From positions 25,615,206-25,679,205 of the forward strand of contig OZ023206.1 in assembly GCA_963995525.1 (NCBI GenBank): a DNA stretch of 64,000 bases, given 5' to 3'. Below are positions 38,301 through 44,051 of this stretch, in pieces. The notes under the pieces were generated by a model. It searched no databases. It was not told the DNA's origin and saw only the letters and a list, made by a program, of their open reading frames with translations. Position 1 is the first letter of the stretch, and each line of letters opens with the position of its first letter. The position numbers and the translations under genes are program-made. Origin of the DNA: Escarpia spicata (taxonomy: Eukaryota > Annelida > Polychaeta > Sabellida > Siboglinidae).

Positions 38301-39727
38301 CTTAAGGTCACCAGACCAGTCCTAACCTTTAATTGGACCAGGGTTGAATAATCCATCGATGTGTAATTCTTTCAACAAATTGTACATTTTGATTACAAAA
38401 TGGCTCTCAATGTGTGTATGAATTTTTCAACTAAATTTATTTGCTATTTTTTAAGTTTTCATGTCAAAAGGTCTTGAAAGTATTCATAGAATCTTCTCCT
38501 TGGAGAAATGCATTTTCTAAGTATTTGTTGTAGAAGTCTTTAGAAGGTGTGAAATCTTACTGGCTTGGAGCAGCACACACATGTTTACTACACACAATTG
38601 ATTTCTTTGCAGCCAAGTGTCAAGCATGTGACGACACTGCCAGTAGGACAGTTGGTGCCAGGAACAACAATGTTGATGTTTGGACTGATGATGCGACTGC
38701 GTACAGTTCCATCGTGTCTACACCACTGCCGCAGGCAACAATGGTTCTCATCTCCCCTGAAGACTTCGTTCGTCCCCGATCCGCCAACGACTTCTACATA
38801 AACAGCCAGCCATTGGCTGCAGAGGCAGCGCCACCATTGCCGCATCCTGTCGTTCCAGTTGTCATGACAACCGCTGTTGAACAATCGCAGAAACGATTTT
38901 CTGTTCCGCCAGGTTTTGGCGTCGATGATGTGGCACATAAGCACATGGACGATATGGCATTCAGCGACGACGATTCGGCGGAAAGCTTCGTCGACGCCGA
39001 CAAAGATGTATCACATGACAGGTGGCGAGACGACGCACAACGGAGACAGCTTCCTGCGTGTAGTGATGTCACGAACACTGGTGCATCACGTGACACTGGA
39101 GACGTCACTACTGTCGGTGCGACACACGGTGAAGATACCGTGACACAACCTGCAGATTTCATACAAGACGATTCTGACGTTCCATCCAGCTGGCTCGACC
39201 GCGATGACACGTTGGCCGTACCCAATCTACCGAAACCGCAGAACAAACCAGAGAGAACCTACAAAAGGAAATACTATATCTCATCAATAAAAGATCTGGT
39301 CGAAAATTTGTTAAACCCTAACAATTCCACCCCGAATCCCGACGCAACTCCGCAATCGGACTCCGGAAAACCACACCAGGGTGACACTCGCAGGCACTCG
39401 TGGGGTCATGTGACCATTCCGACGAATCAAACTTCGGGTACCAGCACCGCCGAAAGCGCGTCTCCGGATTCGACAGACTGGCCGAGTGTCACCGAGGCCC
39501 AGGCGATGCCAAAGGGGAAAGCTGCGCCATTGGGTTCCTCTGGAGCCGGGAGTCGACGGAAGAAGCCTTCCTCATTTCCACGGGAAGAACATCGGGATGA
39601 GGTGTCCATGGAGGCGATAAAACACTCCTTCGGCTCGTGCCATAAGCGGGTGTGTACGTTGTGTGGCTCGGAGAACCATCTCATCTACGACTGTTCACGC
39701 GGCACGCGAAGTCTCTTCCTCAACTGA
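11256..39727 (+). CDS. Tudor + MIF4G-like + SAM-like + CCHC-knuckle protein (20 exons, spans introns)
   Basis: Gene-level entry; exons are listed separately. Joining exons by GT/AG sites and phase gives about 1170 residues. Residues 1-190 form an extended Tudor domain, with RVIDPFNFWAHIG, RWRRAVVVSID and VDVFYVDYSTNEFVPL as its barrel strands and a staphylococcal-nuclease-like half ending in LSSMLVNEGFAL. Residues 190-460 are acidic then basic and disordered. Residues about 465-680 resemble the MIF4G domain of PAIP1/CTIF, closing with VLSNDVARSVKENMLKLL against a similar helix in PAIP1. A SAM-like segment (FADLKDLLRECGVRPGELLE) follows. A 370-residue tail ends in the zinc knuckle CTLCGSENHLIYDC. 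The parts suggest a translation-linked or germ-granule RNP protein in the cytoplasm (inference). One exon between 29737 and 34486 is missing by phase. No named family recognised. Confidence 0.8.
11445..11729 (-). mobile_element. LINE ORF2 C-terminal fragment in intron 1
   Basis: The minus strand reads KMGKSRRGRPRKT-like sequence followed by LWQDCVTRGLDRLGEEYQTR and a W-rich end. This is the GRPRKTW...DLxRLG...W tail common at the C-terminus of animal LINE reverse transcriptases. It is antisense to the host gene and truncated at both ends, about 95 codons with a shifted end. Confidence 0.7.
12488..12656 (+). CDS. Tudor/MIF4G gene, exon 2
   Basis: The exon runs from acceptor TGTACAG to donor GACAG|GTCGGC (entered in phase 1, left in phase 2). 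It encodes ASLAQFEEFEESVNTYGD, then CDHLRLSQLVLVKCSTLDRW and RRAVVVSID. This is the helix after the first strand and the first two strands of the Tudor barrel. The two Cys/His near CQHCDH are not an obvious zinc site. Confidence 0.85.
12971..13357. mobile_element. Tc1/mariner-type MITE, family A, copy 1
   Basis: A 387-bp element in intron 2. Its ends are inverted repeats: CGTATTCGTTCTATTAAGCG on the left, and CCGTATTCGTTCTATTAAGC on the right after reverse complementation. It is homologous along its length to the copy at 28143-28530. It has no coding capacity. The target duplication is eroded in this copy. Confidence 0.8.
13541..14179. mobile_element. Inverted-repeat DNA element, family B, copy 1
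   Basis: A 639-bp element in intron 2. Its left end is GGGGACCGTTTCACTAACAT and its right end reverse-complemented is GGAGACCGTTTCACAAACAT. Both continue into CTTAAG-containing sequence. The motif GCGTTTCACTAACGTGATCA recurs internally. No transposase is seen. A partial second copy of the left half lies at 23539-23720. Confidence 0.7.
14470..14640 (+). mobile_element. CR1/L2-type LINE 3' coding fragment
   Basis: With one frame shift the plus strand gives LNIDKHALS, then ATPKIWNQLPVMLKSSETIA and AFQKKH. This is the conserved AAPxxWNxLPxxLKSxxTIxxFKxxLK tail of CR1/L2-type reverse transcriptases. It lies in intron 2 and is strongly truncated. Confidence 0.75.
14781..14808. repeat. (TA)n microsatellite just before exon 3
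   Basis: A run of about 14 AT dinucleotides ends 27 bp upstream of the exon 3 acceptor, within or beside the expected branch-point zone. Confidence 0.9.
14836..14980 (+). CDS. Tudor/MIF4G gene, exon 3 (Tudor barrel core)
   Basis: The exon runs from acceptor TTTCCAG to donor AAACCT|GTGAGT (phase 2 in, phase 0 out). It encodes EAEEVDVFYVDYSTNEFVPL, then DSIVDAVPKHFEDFPRQAWK and STLTGVKP. VxVFYVDYGxxExVxLxxI is the signature of Tudor strands 3-5; the aromatic cage residues (F, Y, Y) and the Asn after the turn are present, which supports dimethyl-arginine binding. Confidence 0.92.
15643..15764 (+). CDS. Tudor/MIF4G gene, exon 4
   Basis: The exon runs from acceptor CCTGTAG to donor CATACG|GTACGA (phase 0 in, phase 2 out). 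It encodes IAQTWISRAVSYFTDQVLGQ followed by KHDVQLLPMDGSTVVVDIL. This matches the helix and strands of the SN-like half of an extended Tudor domain. Confidence 0.85.
15765..17593. other. Intron 4: AT-rich, with a (TTA)n-tailed LINE-like 3' end
   Basis: No exon is seen. Near 17500-17541 the sequence GTATAAATAAAGTTTATTAT runs into a TTA/ATT repeat, the usual 3' tail of a CR1/L2-type LINE, but no coding homology is left. A short CA/GC-rich alternating tract lies at 17018-17066. Confidence 0.4.
17594..17651 (+). CDS. Tudor/MIF4G gene, exon 5
   Basis: A 58-bp exon from acceptor TTCCACAG to donor GCATTG|GTGAGT (phase 2 in, phase 0 out). It encodes AGERQTSLSSMLVNEGFAL, the closing helix of the extended Tudor domain, where family members have a (S/N)xxLVxxGxA pattern. 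Confidence 0.85.
17804..17862. repeat. 21-bp tandem repeat (3 units) in intron 5
   Basis: Units of CATGTTTGTGGTTTAGTGTA(A) repeat in tandem; the first is shortened to 17 bp. Confidence 0.9.
18359..18395 (+). CDS. Tudor/MIF4G gene, exon 6 (micro-exon)
   Basis: A 37-bp exon from acceptor GTTCACAG to donor AAGAAAG|GTAACT (phase 0 in, phase 1 out). It encodes PVTMNGDRDSKK. It is accepted because its phases bridge exons 5 and 7 exactly; sequence alone gives little support for so short a stretch. Confidence 0.65.
19262..19348 (+). CDS. Tudor/MIF4G gene, exon 7
   Basis: The exon runs from acceptor CGTTACAG to donor GACAGTG|GTGTGT (phase 1 in, phase 1 out). It encodes SAVPTFDLQSLASQSTPKRD followed by DDEAESDS, an acidic disordered linker with possible casein-kinase-2 sites. 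Confidence 0.8.
19385..19620. repeat. Degenerate ~19-bp tandem repeat in intron 7
   Basis: About ten diverged units of TTTCAGTCATGATCCATCT follow one another with small length changes. Confidence 0.85.
19740..19808 (+). CDS. Tudor/MIF4G gene, exon 8
   Basis: The exon runs from acceptor TTCTCAG to donor TACAGCG|GTGAGT (phase 1 in, phase 1 out). It encodes QPNIEQELFAKGVDCSSLG, part of the linker after the Tudor domain. Confidence 0.8.
20377..21944. mobile_element. Pogo-like (Tc1/mariner superfamily) element in intron 8
   Basis: The left end is CCGTAAATCGTGCATTTGTA. The right end reverse-complemented is CCATAAATCCTGTATTTGTA, followed on both sides by GC-rich subterminal sequence. Both ends abut a TA dinucleotide (20375-20376 and 21945-21946), the target duplication of this superfamily. 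Internally a minus frame (20832 downward) reads MDDGITFEDVC with an acidic D-rich continuation. This resembles the acidic C-terminus of pogo/Tigger-type transposases, but the rest of any transposase is unreadable. Confidence 0.65.
20700..20990. repeat. Diverged ~140-bp tandem duplication inside the pogo-like element
   Basis: About 20700-20832 and 20858-20990 are similar. Both run from a TTTCATCGTC/TTTATTGTCG start through GCCGCGCACA...CAAACATCTT to an ATG-rich end. Confidence 0.6.
22625..22744 (+). CDS. Tudor/MIF4G gene, exon 9
   Basis: The exon runs from acceptor CACTACAG to donor AGTAAAG|GTGGGT (phase 1 in, phase 1 out). It encodes CSDLDLIAGVPRSPCDTIGN, then IHSQIEFMRETNEKLAQSK, with a short helix that could form a coiled coil. 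Confidence 0.8.
23049..23365 (+). mobile_element. Decayed LINE RNase H domain in intron 9
   Basis: The plus strand carries LTLKWIPAHCRI, a stop, then GNETVDRLAEE, and in another frame DSYYHLSRADQ. These are the WxPxHxGxxGNExADxLA motif and the downstream xxYHLxRxEQ block of LINE-encoded RNase H domains. Stops and frame shifts show it is dead. Its first part is frame-compatible with exon 9, but the host transcript skips it (see exon 10). Confidence 0.8.
23539..23720. mobile_element. Family B element, partial copy 2
   Basis: This stretch is clearly homologous to 13563-13720. It shares AAGCTCTTAAG, GTCCTAxAACAGAATC, the GCGTTTCACTAAC core and TATTTCCATCA in the same order. Terminal repeats are lost. 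Confidence 0.75.
24243..24423 (+). CDS. Tudor/MIF4G gene, exon 10 (basic linker)
   Basis: The exon runs from acceptor TTTTCTCAG to donor GAGAAAGG|GTATTT (phase 1 in, phase 2 out). It encodes IRSPRRHQRSKDLDEASAPK, then a G/K-rich stretch with YIYPPRRRIRMKGLGKDYES. It is highly basic and disordered, a plausible RNA-binding or nuclear-localisation linker. The phase-2 exit is matched only by the exon at 25167, which confirms the frame there. Confidence 0.8.
24614..24790. mobile_element. Family C MITE, copy 1 (left part only)
   Basis: It begins AAGGAAGCAGTTTGTGCC and continues through TTGAAGGTATACTG and CAAATTGTGTTTAGTAAACC. This is homologous to the left two-thirds of the copies at 29299 and 37636. 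The right terminal repeat is missing. Confidence 0.75.
25167..25554 (+). CDS. Tudor/MIF4G gene, exon 11
   Basis: A 388-bp exon from acceptor TGTTGCAG to donor GATAAG|GTTCGT (phase 2 in, phase 0 out). It encodes a Ser/His/Pro/Arg-rich disordered region (for example SDDHHTSSSPLPQRKHHSLG), then a KDKEKAMEKVATAPTHEQL helix. It finally enters the MIF4G-like domain with EYDWHSSQFTFKVDK. The other two frames contain stops or lack domain continuity. Confidence 0.85.
26360..26429 (+). CDS. Tudor/MIF4G gene, exon 12
   Basis: The exon runs from acceptor TGGTAG to donor TCAACAG|GTAACG (phase 0 in, phase 1 out). It encodes ILEDVTEETCTTKSRELHKL followed by LST, the first helix pair of the MIF4G-like domain. 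Confidence 0.85.
27990..28118 (+). CDS. Tudor/MIF4G gene, exon 13
   Basis: The exon runs from acceptor TTTTCTGTCAG to donor CTTTCTG|GTCAGT (phase 1 in, phase 1 out). It encodes SPQLLNLPGDGALYLSLDTI, then VRSAVTDKISCDIVVKLVES, amphipathic helices matching the second and third repeats of a PAIP1-type MIF4G fold. Confidence 0.85.
28143..28530. mobile_element. Tc1/mariner-type MITE, family A, copy 2
   Basis: A 388-bp element starting 25 bp after exon 13. TIRs are CCGTATTCGTTCTATTAAGC and, reverse-complemented from the right, CCGTATTCATTCTATTAAGC. TA target duplications flank both sides (28141-28142 and 28531-28532). It is homologous throughout to 12971-13357 and has no coding capacity. Confidence 0.85.
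28825..29034. repeat. 35-bp tandem repeat, six near-identical units
   Basis: The unit begins AAATGGTTGATTACGTCATG and ends ATGCTGACATTTTGT. Six copies follow with only a few substitutions (GATTACATCA in unit 2, TTTGG in unit 1). Each unit carries a TTACGTCA CREB/ATF-like octamer except the second. Confidence 0.95.
29299..29616. mobile_element. Family C MITE, copy 2
   Basis: About 318 bp with TIRs: left AAGGAGTCTGTTCCAAG, and right reverse-complemented AACAGTCTGTTCCTCTACCC. Internal sequence, including CAAATTGTGTTTAGTATGCC and TTTATTGGCAATATGGCC, is shared with copy 3 at 37636-37947. It ends 56 bp before exon 14. Confidence 0.8.
29673..29737 (+). CDS. Tudor/MIF4G gene, exon 14
   Basis: The exon runs from acceptor TTCCGGCAG to donor ATCAAG|GTGCGA (phase 1 in, phase 0 out). 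It encodes FEEFPDILRKILVKFHGSVI plus K, a MIF4G helix comparable to the LLLQRC-type helix of PAIP1. No donor in this exon leaves phase 2, yet the next recognisable exon needs it, so an exon between them is not identified. Confidence 0.75.
29750..30150. repeat. Degenerate ~24-bp tandem repeat in intron 14
   Basis: Diverged units built on TCACACATTCATCACCTCAAAG repeat over about 400 bp. Open frames here are a by-product of the period being close to a multiple of three. Confidence 0.8.
32110..32218. repeat. 22-bp tandem repeat inside the LINE
   Basis: Five units of TTGGAGAGCACCGCTCCAAA(TG) occur, each itself a near-palindrome (GGAGAGC...GCTCC). They replace LINE coding sequence. Confidence 0.95.
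32929..33212 (+). pseudogene. Duplicated fragment of the Tudor/MIF4G gene's last exon
   Basis: This 284-bp segment is clearly homologous, in the same orientation, to 39041-39327 of the terminal exon. Both read RRQLPxCSDVTNTGASRDTG, VTQPADF, then DDSDVPSSWLDRD and KPQNKPE. The copy has substitutions and one 3-bp length difference (KYSSSIK against KYYISSIK) but keeps the reading frame. It interrupts the LINE endonuclease and is bounded by two near-identical 19-bp copies of LINE sequence, TTCTTTTAG(T/C)GATCCACTA, at 32910-32928 and 33210-33228. No acceptor/donor pair fits the host transcript phase, so it is probably not used as an exon. Confidence 0.9.
34486..34546 (+). CDS. Tudor/MIF4G gene, exon 15
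   Basis: The exon runs from acceptor GCATTTCCAG to donor ACAAAG|GTAAGT. It encodes DTVTDYIISSLNKWAVFNTK in the frame that needs a phase-2 entry. It is recognised as a MIF4G helix and by a perfect donor. The entry phase does not match exon 14. Confidence 0.75.
34865..35025 (+). CDS. Tudor/MIF4G gene, exon 16
   Basis: The exon runs from acceptor CTTGCAG to donor GCAAG|GTACTA (phase 0 in, phase 2 out). It encodes ATHSDRRGMSELFSECLYDF, then IGVGGVALKRSFPNDHETLF and KFITEKVLSNDVA, helices of the C-terminal MIF4G repeats. Confidence 0.88.
35215..35530 (-). mobile_element. CR1/L2-type LINE 3' end in intron 16
   Basis: The minus strand reads IWSQLPITLISLETIATFRI and KLKTYLFEIAFPP then stop, the standard reverse-transcriptase tail. 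It is followed by a 3' UTR whose complement is TAGCGCCTATATCC...GAGCTCAGAG, shared with the LINE 3' end at 51953. Confidence 0.8.
35626..35812. repeat. 22-23-bp tandem repeat in intron 16
   Basis: About eight units of GGCAATTGAGAATGGCCCCT with small length changes follow directly. The unit is partly self-complementary (AAGGGGCC against GGCCCCTT). Confidence 0.95.
36089..36285 (+). CDS. Tudor/MIF4G gene, exon 17
   Basis: The exon runs from acceptor CATGCAG to donor GGTGATG|GTGAGA (phase 2 in, phase 1 out). It encodes SVKENMLKLLINQQQTTRVM, the last MIF4G helix, which closely resembles the SRDVKQMLLKLVELR end of PAIP1. It is followed by a Thr/Gln/Glu-rich linker and TADLAIQVELLLGDG. Confidence 0.88.
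36355..36575. repeat. GT/CA-rich imperfect microsatellite in intron 17
   Basis: Alternating GT, GC and CA tracts (36355-36415 and 36505-36595) surround unique sequence. Confidence 0.8.
36793..36953 (+). CDS. Tudor/MIF4G gene, exon 18
   Basis: The exon runs from acceptor TTTGTAG to donor GTCAGG|GTAGGT (phase 1 in, phase 0 out). It encodes ASRDQSAPRRTSCSSEVDSV, then DPYGRVKVMLSDLRLEELLD and VFLSNAVR, a basic/Ser-rich linker and the first helices of a SAM-like segment. Confidence 0.85.
37442..37547 (+). CDS. Tudor/MIF4G gene, exon 19 (SAM-like)
   Basis: The exon runs from acceptor TTCACTCAG to donor AAGAAAG|GTTAGG (phase 0 in, phase 1 out). It encodes DSVLDVEFADLKDLLRECGV followed by RPGELLEIKTYLAKK. 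The DLKxLxxxGVxxGxxLxIxxYL pattern resembles helices 3-5 of SAM domains. SAM is my reading of the helix pattern, not a certain assignment. Confidence 0.85.
37636..37947. mobile_element. Family C MITE, copy 3 (best preserved ends)
   Basis: A 312-bp element in intron 19. Its left end AAGGAGGCAGTCTGTTC pairs with AAGGAGGCAGTCTATTC, the reverse complement of the right end. It shares its length and interior with 29299-29616 and, in part, with 24614-24790. Confidence 0.85.
38613..39727 (+). CDS. Tudor/MIF4G gene, terminal exon 20 with zinc knuckle
   Basis: The exon runs from acceptor TTCTTTGCAG (phase 1 in) to the stop TGA at 39725-39727, 371 codons including stop. It opens AKCQACDDTASRTVGARNNN and continues as a disordered, acidic then Ser/Thr/Pro-rich tail (FSDDDSAESFVDADKDVSH; SSWLDRDDTLAVP). 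It finishes KRVCTLCGSENHLIYDCSRG, a CX2CX4HX4C knuckle typical of nucleic-acid-binding CCHC fingers. An upstream CxxC (KCQAC) is also present. It is more GC-rich than its surroundings. A copy of its middle part is inserted in intron 14. Confidence 0.9.
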
Positions 39728-39926
39728 AATGTCTTTTATGATTTCTTGCAGTTTCCGTTTTTTTGTGATGTTTTGGCTGATTTCGGCTGTATTTATCAGA
39801 ATGACTACGACTATAGAAAGAGCCATTAAGGCCACAGTTGGGGGGGGGGGCACTCCAAGACCACTTCAGTGCCACCTAGTGGTAGTCAGTGTGGTGAAAA
39901 CTGCCGAAAACTGCAAAAACATAACA

Positions 39927-39972
39927 AATAAAAAACAAATGTAAATTTGTGTAAAATATATAAAAAAATAAA
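39927..39972 (+). terminator. Candidate polyadenylation signals of the Tudor/MIF4G gene
   Basis: AATAAA hexamers lie at 39927-39932 and 39967-39972, about 200-245 bp after the stop codon. They are the first such hexamers downstream. AT-rich context makes chance occurrence possible. Confidence 0.5.
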
Positions 39973-40704
39973 CTAAAATGCATAAAATTAATTATTTTAT
40001 GCCAGTTATCCAGCGGTGGACAGTCGGATGCCATGCTTAACATGTTCTTTTGTATTGTTTTCCTGTACAAAAACAATTAGTAATTTATCATTAGTATTGC
40101 CTTAATTATCCATGGTTGATAACCAGTTTAATTGCAAAAAACTGGAGATTATTTGCTCTCAACAGACATTAGTCTCAAGAGTTTATTTGACGTCGGCCTT
40201 CCAGGTAGCTGGTTTTCAAGGTAACTAATTAATTGTAGAACTGCTTGACTCTGGTTGCATTTTCTTCAGTCACCAACGTAATGGATGATATAATTGACCA
40301 AACTGGATGATGTCATTAACCAAACTGGGTTGGAAGAGTGCCATCATCACATGACATGTTGACATCACGTGATGCAAGTGTCTCCGTCATATGACATCAG
40401 TGTCACCATCATATGTGATAATGACACGTGTTGGCGTCGTTATGTGGCTTGCCTCTTTACACAGCTGAAGTTATGGCATTTAATTAAATGAAGGTTACAC
40501 CAACTTGTTTCAGTTTAAACGTGGCAGCTTTGCATAGTAAGCTTAGCAGCGATGTTTTGTTGACCTCAGCCAAATATACTACCATTACACCACAGTGTAA
40601 CCATTTACAACAATGTAAATAAATATGTGGTAAGGAAAAATAAGGAATCATCTCCATTTATATTTACGTCTCACTTAAAGACCGGTTTTGTATAAAGTTC
40701 GACC

Positions 40705-41575
40705 AGAGCAAAGTGAACGCCTGGATTCAAGCATTTCTGTTAAACAGAACTCGAGCAGTCATCATAGATGGAGATCGATCCAGCTACATTAGAATCGAAT
40801 CCGGAATCCCGCAGGGCTCGGTGTTGGGACCAGCCTTGTTTTTATTATTATGGACTGAGTTCGACCGTGAGGATGTTTGCAGATGACACTGTGTGATATA
40901 TGACTCGGATGTCAGGTTGACGCTGCCACACTTCAGTCCGACCTTGATAAGATGGCCACTTGGGAATCCAGGATATGCTTCACGTCCATGTCCTCCAACA
41001 TGTAACATCTGTCAAGTATTTAGGTGCCATCATCAGCTCTGGTCTTAGGTGGGAACAGCATATGCTCAAGAGCAAACAGAACTCTTGGCTTTCTGAAGCG
41101 GAACTTGAAGATTGAATCCTCATCCAACAAAGTGTGGGTTTACAAGGCATTCATCAGACCATCAGTAGAATTTGCAAGCACGGTCTGGGGTTCCTTCACC
41201 GAAAAGGACATCAACAAAATCGAAGCAGTGCAGAGACGTGCAGCCTGGTTCTGCCTTGGGAAGTTTCAAAACACATCTAGTGTCAACATCATGCTGACGA
41301 GACTGAAATGGCAAACATTAGAAACAAGAAAGAAGATCTCAAATGGCCTCGTAAACATCTCCAGCCCAAACCTGACAGCACCAACCAGAAGATCTAAACA
41401 TCACCACATCAAGACATTCCAGGTACCATCCTCCAGAACAGACTACAGGAAATGTTAATTCTCTCCCAGGACCATTCCACACTGGAATGGACTTCCAGAG
41501 GCAGTAGTATCAGCTCCCAGCCTTCGCTGCTTCATGGCTAGGGTTGATGCCCGTTTCATTTCCCAGTAAGCAAAA
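40705..41575 (+). mobile_element. CR1/Jockey-like reverse transcriptase fragment, decayed
   Basis: The plus strand, with frame breaks, reads KVNAWIQAFLLNRTRAVIID then IESGIPQGSVLGPALFLLL (40709-40850). After a disrupted palm it gives NRTLGFLKRNLKIESSSNKV, VYKAFIRPSVEFASTVWGSF and IEAVQRRAAWFCLGKF (41085-41270), with a C-terminal IPHWNGLPEAVVSAPSL block. The order and spacing match a LINE reverse transcriptase; several stops and a frame shift make it inactive. Confidence 0.85.
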
Positions 41576-42500
41576 CCAGCACTGCCCCCTACCCATATTG
41601 CATTATTCCCTTCATCTGTCCAAACACCAAAGTTTCAACACCATACCGTGTTTTAATGCAAAAGGTGTTTAATAAGTAAATATGACGCTATACTAAGTGC
41701 ACACATTGTGTGTATATCCAAAAAACATCAAATTGGAATAATACCCAGAAATCTGGCTTACAACAACATACTAAATCAAGTAAAACAGTTTGATTACAAA
41801 TTGCTAAGCTCAAGTATGCACCTGCTAGCACAGCACGTAATTAGTTTGTTGCAAACAAGTGGCAATTTTGTGAAAATTCACGTGACAAAGCCTTGGCCAT
41901 GACGTGGCATAACCAACTTCTAATAATGATGTTTCTTTCAACGTTATAGTCATATTATCTTGTTTTTTATCACTATAATATCAACATTAAATGATAACCA
42001 GAAACCGCGCCCCCAAATTTAGTGATTCGGCCACGTAATTATCCCGTGAACCTGTCAAGAAAGTGATAGTTATAATTATGCCGTCTTCGTGCCAGTTCGT
42101 TCTCAACAACGTAAGACGTGTGCATATCAGTCGCTATTGCCGCAAAGAATTCATAGCAAAGTTTTTCCTTTGTTGGATCGGTTACATCTCCTGGTGCAGA
42201 CGTCAGCTCAATCAACTGTTGGTGTCTCTTTCGAAAGAAAAAGGCAGCGTGGTATGAACAAAACAAGCTTCGAATCGAACCACCATCTCGGTCGACAGTC
42301 GGATGTTTTAAGACTAACAACCGGACTACAGCGCCCCATGTTACACAGCCGTGTTCCATCGTAGATCAGTTTATCACATCGCTAGTTTCCAATGCGATGG
42401 CTTGCTGATCAACGTCAGTCAAACTCATCGAATCTGCAATGAGAGATATCAATTAACAACTATGCAAACACAGGCTCAGAATGCATTTAATGTTGTCTCC

Positions 42501-43550
42501 TCAGCTCAGTTAACGGTGTTTGTTTTCGCAAATTAGTTTTCTTGACTTTTATTTTATATCCTGTGAGAAACGTTCGAGTGATATGCGCAGTCGGTTTTTA
42601 TGAAAGGATGTGTGATTTGTGTTAATGTAATATACTTTTGAAGTTATATCGGGTAATTTGTTATTCTTTGGAATACACCAACTATGCCCAGTTTGGCAGT
42701 ATGTCAGCTCAGTTCATCCAAAGCGTATTTAATAGTTTGCCAGATTTTTTATTTAATAATAAATATGCACGAAGAAGATGATGCATAAAACGGTTGTGAC
42801 GTAATAACTGTGGCGGCTTACTGTGAATCGTAATACGGGTTTATGTAAGTCGGTGGTAGATCGTTGAGCGGTAGATCATTGGGTGGTAGATCGTCGTAGT
42901 GCTCGTAGCGGTGCTTCTTCCGGTGACCCCTGACAAGCAAAGGACAGTTGATCTATTCATCACGTGACATGTTGCCTAGCAAAAACTCAAGGTTATAACG
43001 TTAAATCATAAAAATGGATGCCGAACATGGGGGGTCTCGTCAGTTCAGTTAACGGTGTTTGTTTTCGCAAATTAGTTTTGTTGACGTTTATTTTGTATCC
43101 TGCAAGAAACGTTTAGGTAATATTCGCAGTCGGTTTTATGAAAGGATGTGTGAGTTTTATTTTTTGTTGAAGTAATATACCTTTAAATATCGGGTAATTT
43201 GTTCTTCTTTGGACAATACCAACTACTCCCATTTAGGCAGTATGTCAGTTCGGTTAATCCAAAGCGTATTGAATAGTTCACCCAATTTTTAATTTAATCA
43301 TACATAAGCACAAAGAAGATGATGCATAAAACGGATGTGACGTAATAACTATGGCGGCTTACTGTGAATCGTAATACGGGTTTATGTAAGTCGGTGTTAG
43401 ATCATTTGGTGGTAGATCATTTGGTGTTAGATCATTGGGTGGTAAATCGTCGTAGTGCTCGTAGCGGTGCTTCTTCCGGTGACCCCTGACAAGTAAAGGA
43501 CAGTTGACCTATCACTCACGTGACCTATTCCTAGCAAAAACTTCGTCGTA
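42501..43550. repeat. Two diverged ~490-510-bp direct copies, offset 539 bp
   Basis: 42501-42988 and 43040-43550 are homologous along their length, from TTAACGGTGTTTGTTTTCGC through GCTCGTAGCGGTGCTTCTTC to TCACGTGAC...CTAGCAAAAAC. The second copy has an extra run of GATCATTTGGTG units near 43405-43440. The closing block (CACGTGAC...TAGCAAAA) also occurs at 36997, so the unit is part of a dispersed repeat. Confidence 0.85.
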
Positions 43551-44051
43551 TATTTTGTTGAAATTCTTGCCTCCAAAGTCATTCTTCATGGTAAAACATC
43601 AGACCATATTGTACAATGAAATGTATTACTTATGACATGTTATGCAGCAATAGTAATGTAATTCACGTATATAACCGCTATCACAGTTGTTGACAAAGCC
43701 AAAGCTTGGCGGAGGTCACGCCAAACTTTTGATTGTCTTGTGACGAAGGCAGAGTATGAAGAAACATGAAAATTAAAATAATCGGGAGCAGACTGCTATT
43801 CGGAGAACGAATTAGGAGATATCTACAAAAAGGACATGGAAATCAGAATAGGTTGCATAGTAGAAGAGGAAAACCGAAATTGAAATATTATGAGACCAAG
43901 AACACATTGTTCAGGCCAACATGAAATATAACATGAAACACTGCAAACTACTGATTTAACAAGATTTAACAAGATTGCCACCCAGAGAATTAACTCTAGG
44001 TAGCAGGTGGACAAGGAAGCCCTTGGCTTTTCGAGAGTCCGACCTTTTTAT

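Noticed and set aside
38549..38612. Upstream methionine at 38549 as start of the last-exon protein
   Set aside because: A good acceptor at 38611-38612 joins in phase to exon 19, so translation enters from upstream and the methionine lies in the intron.
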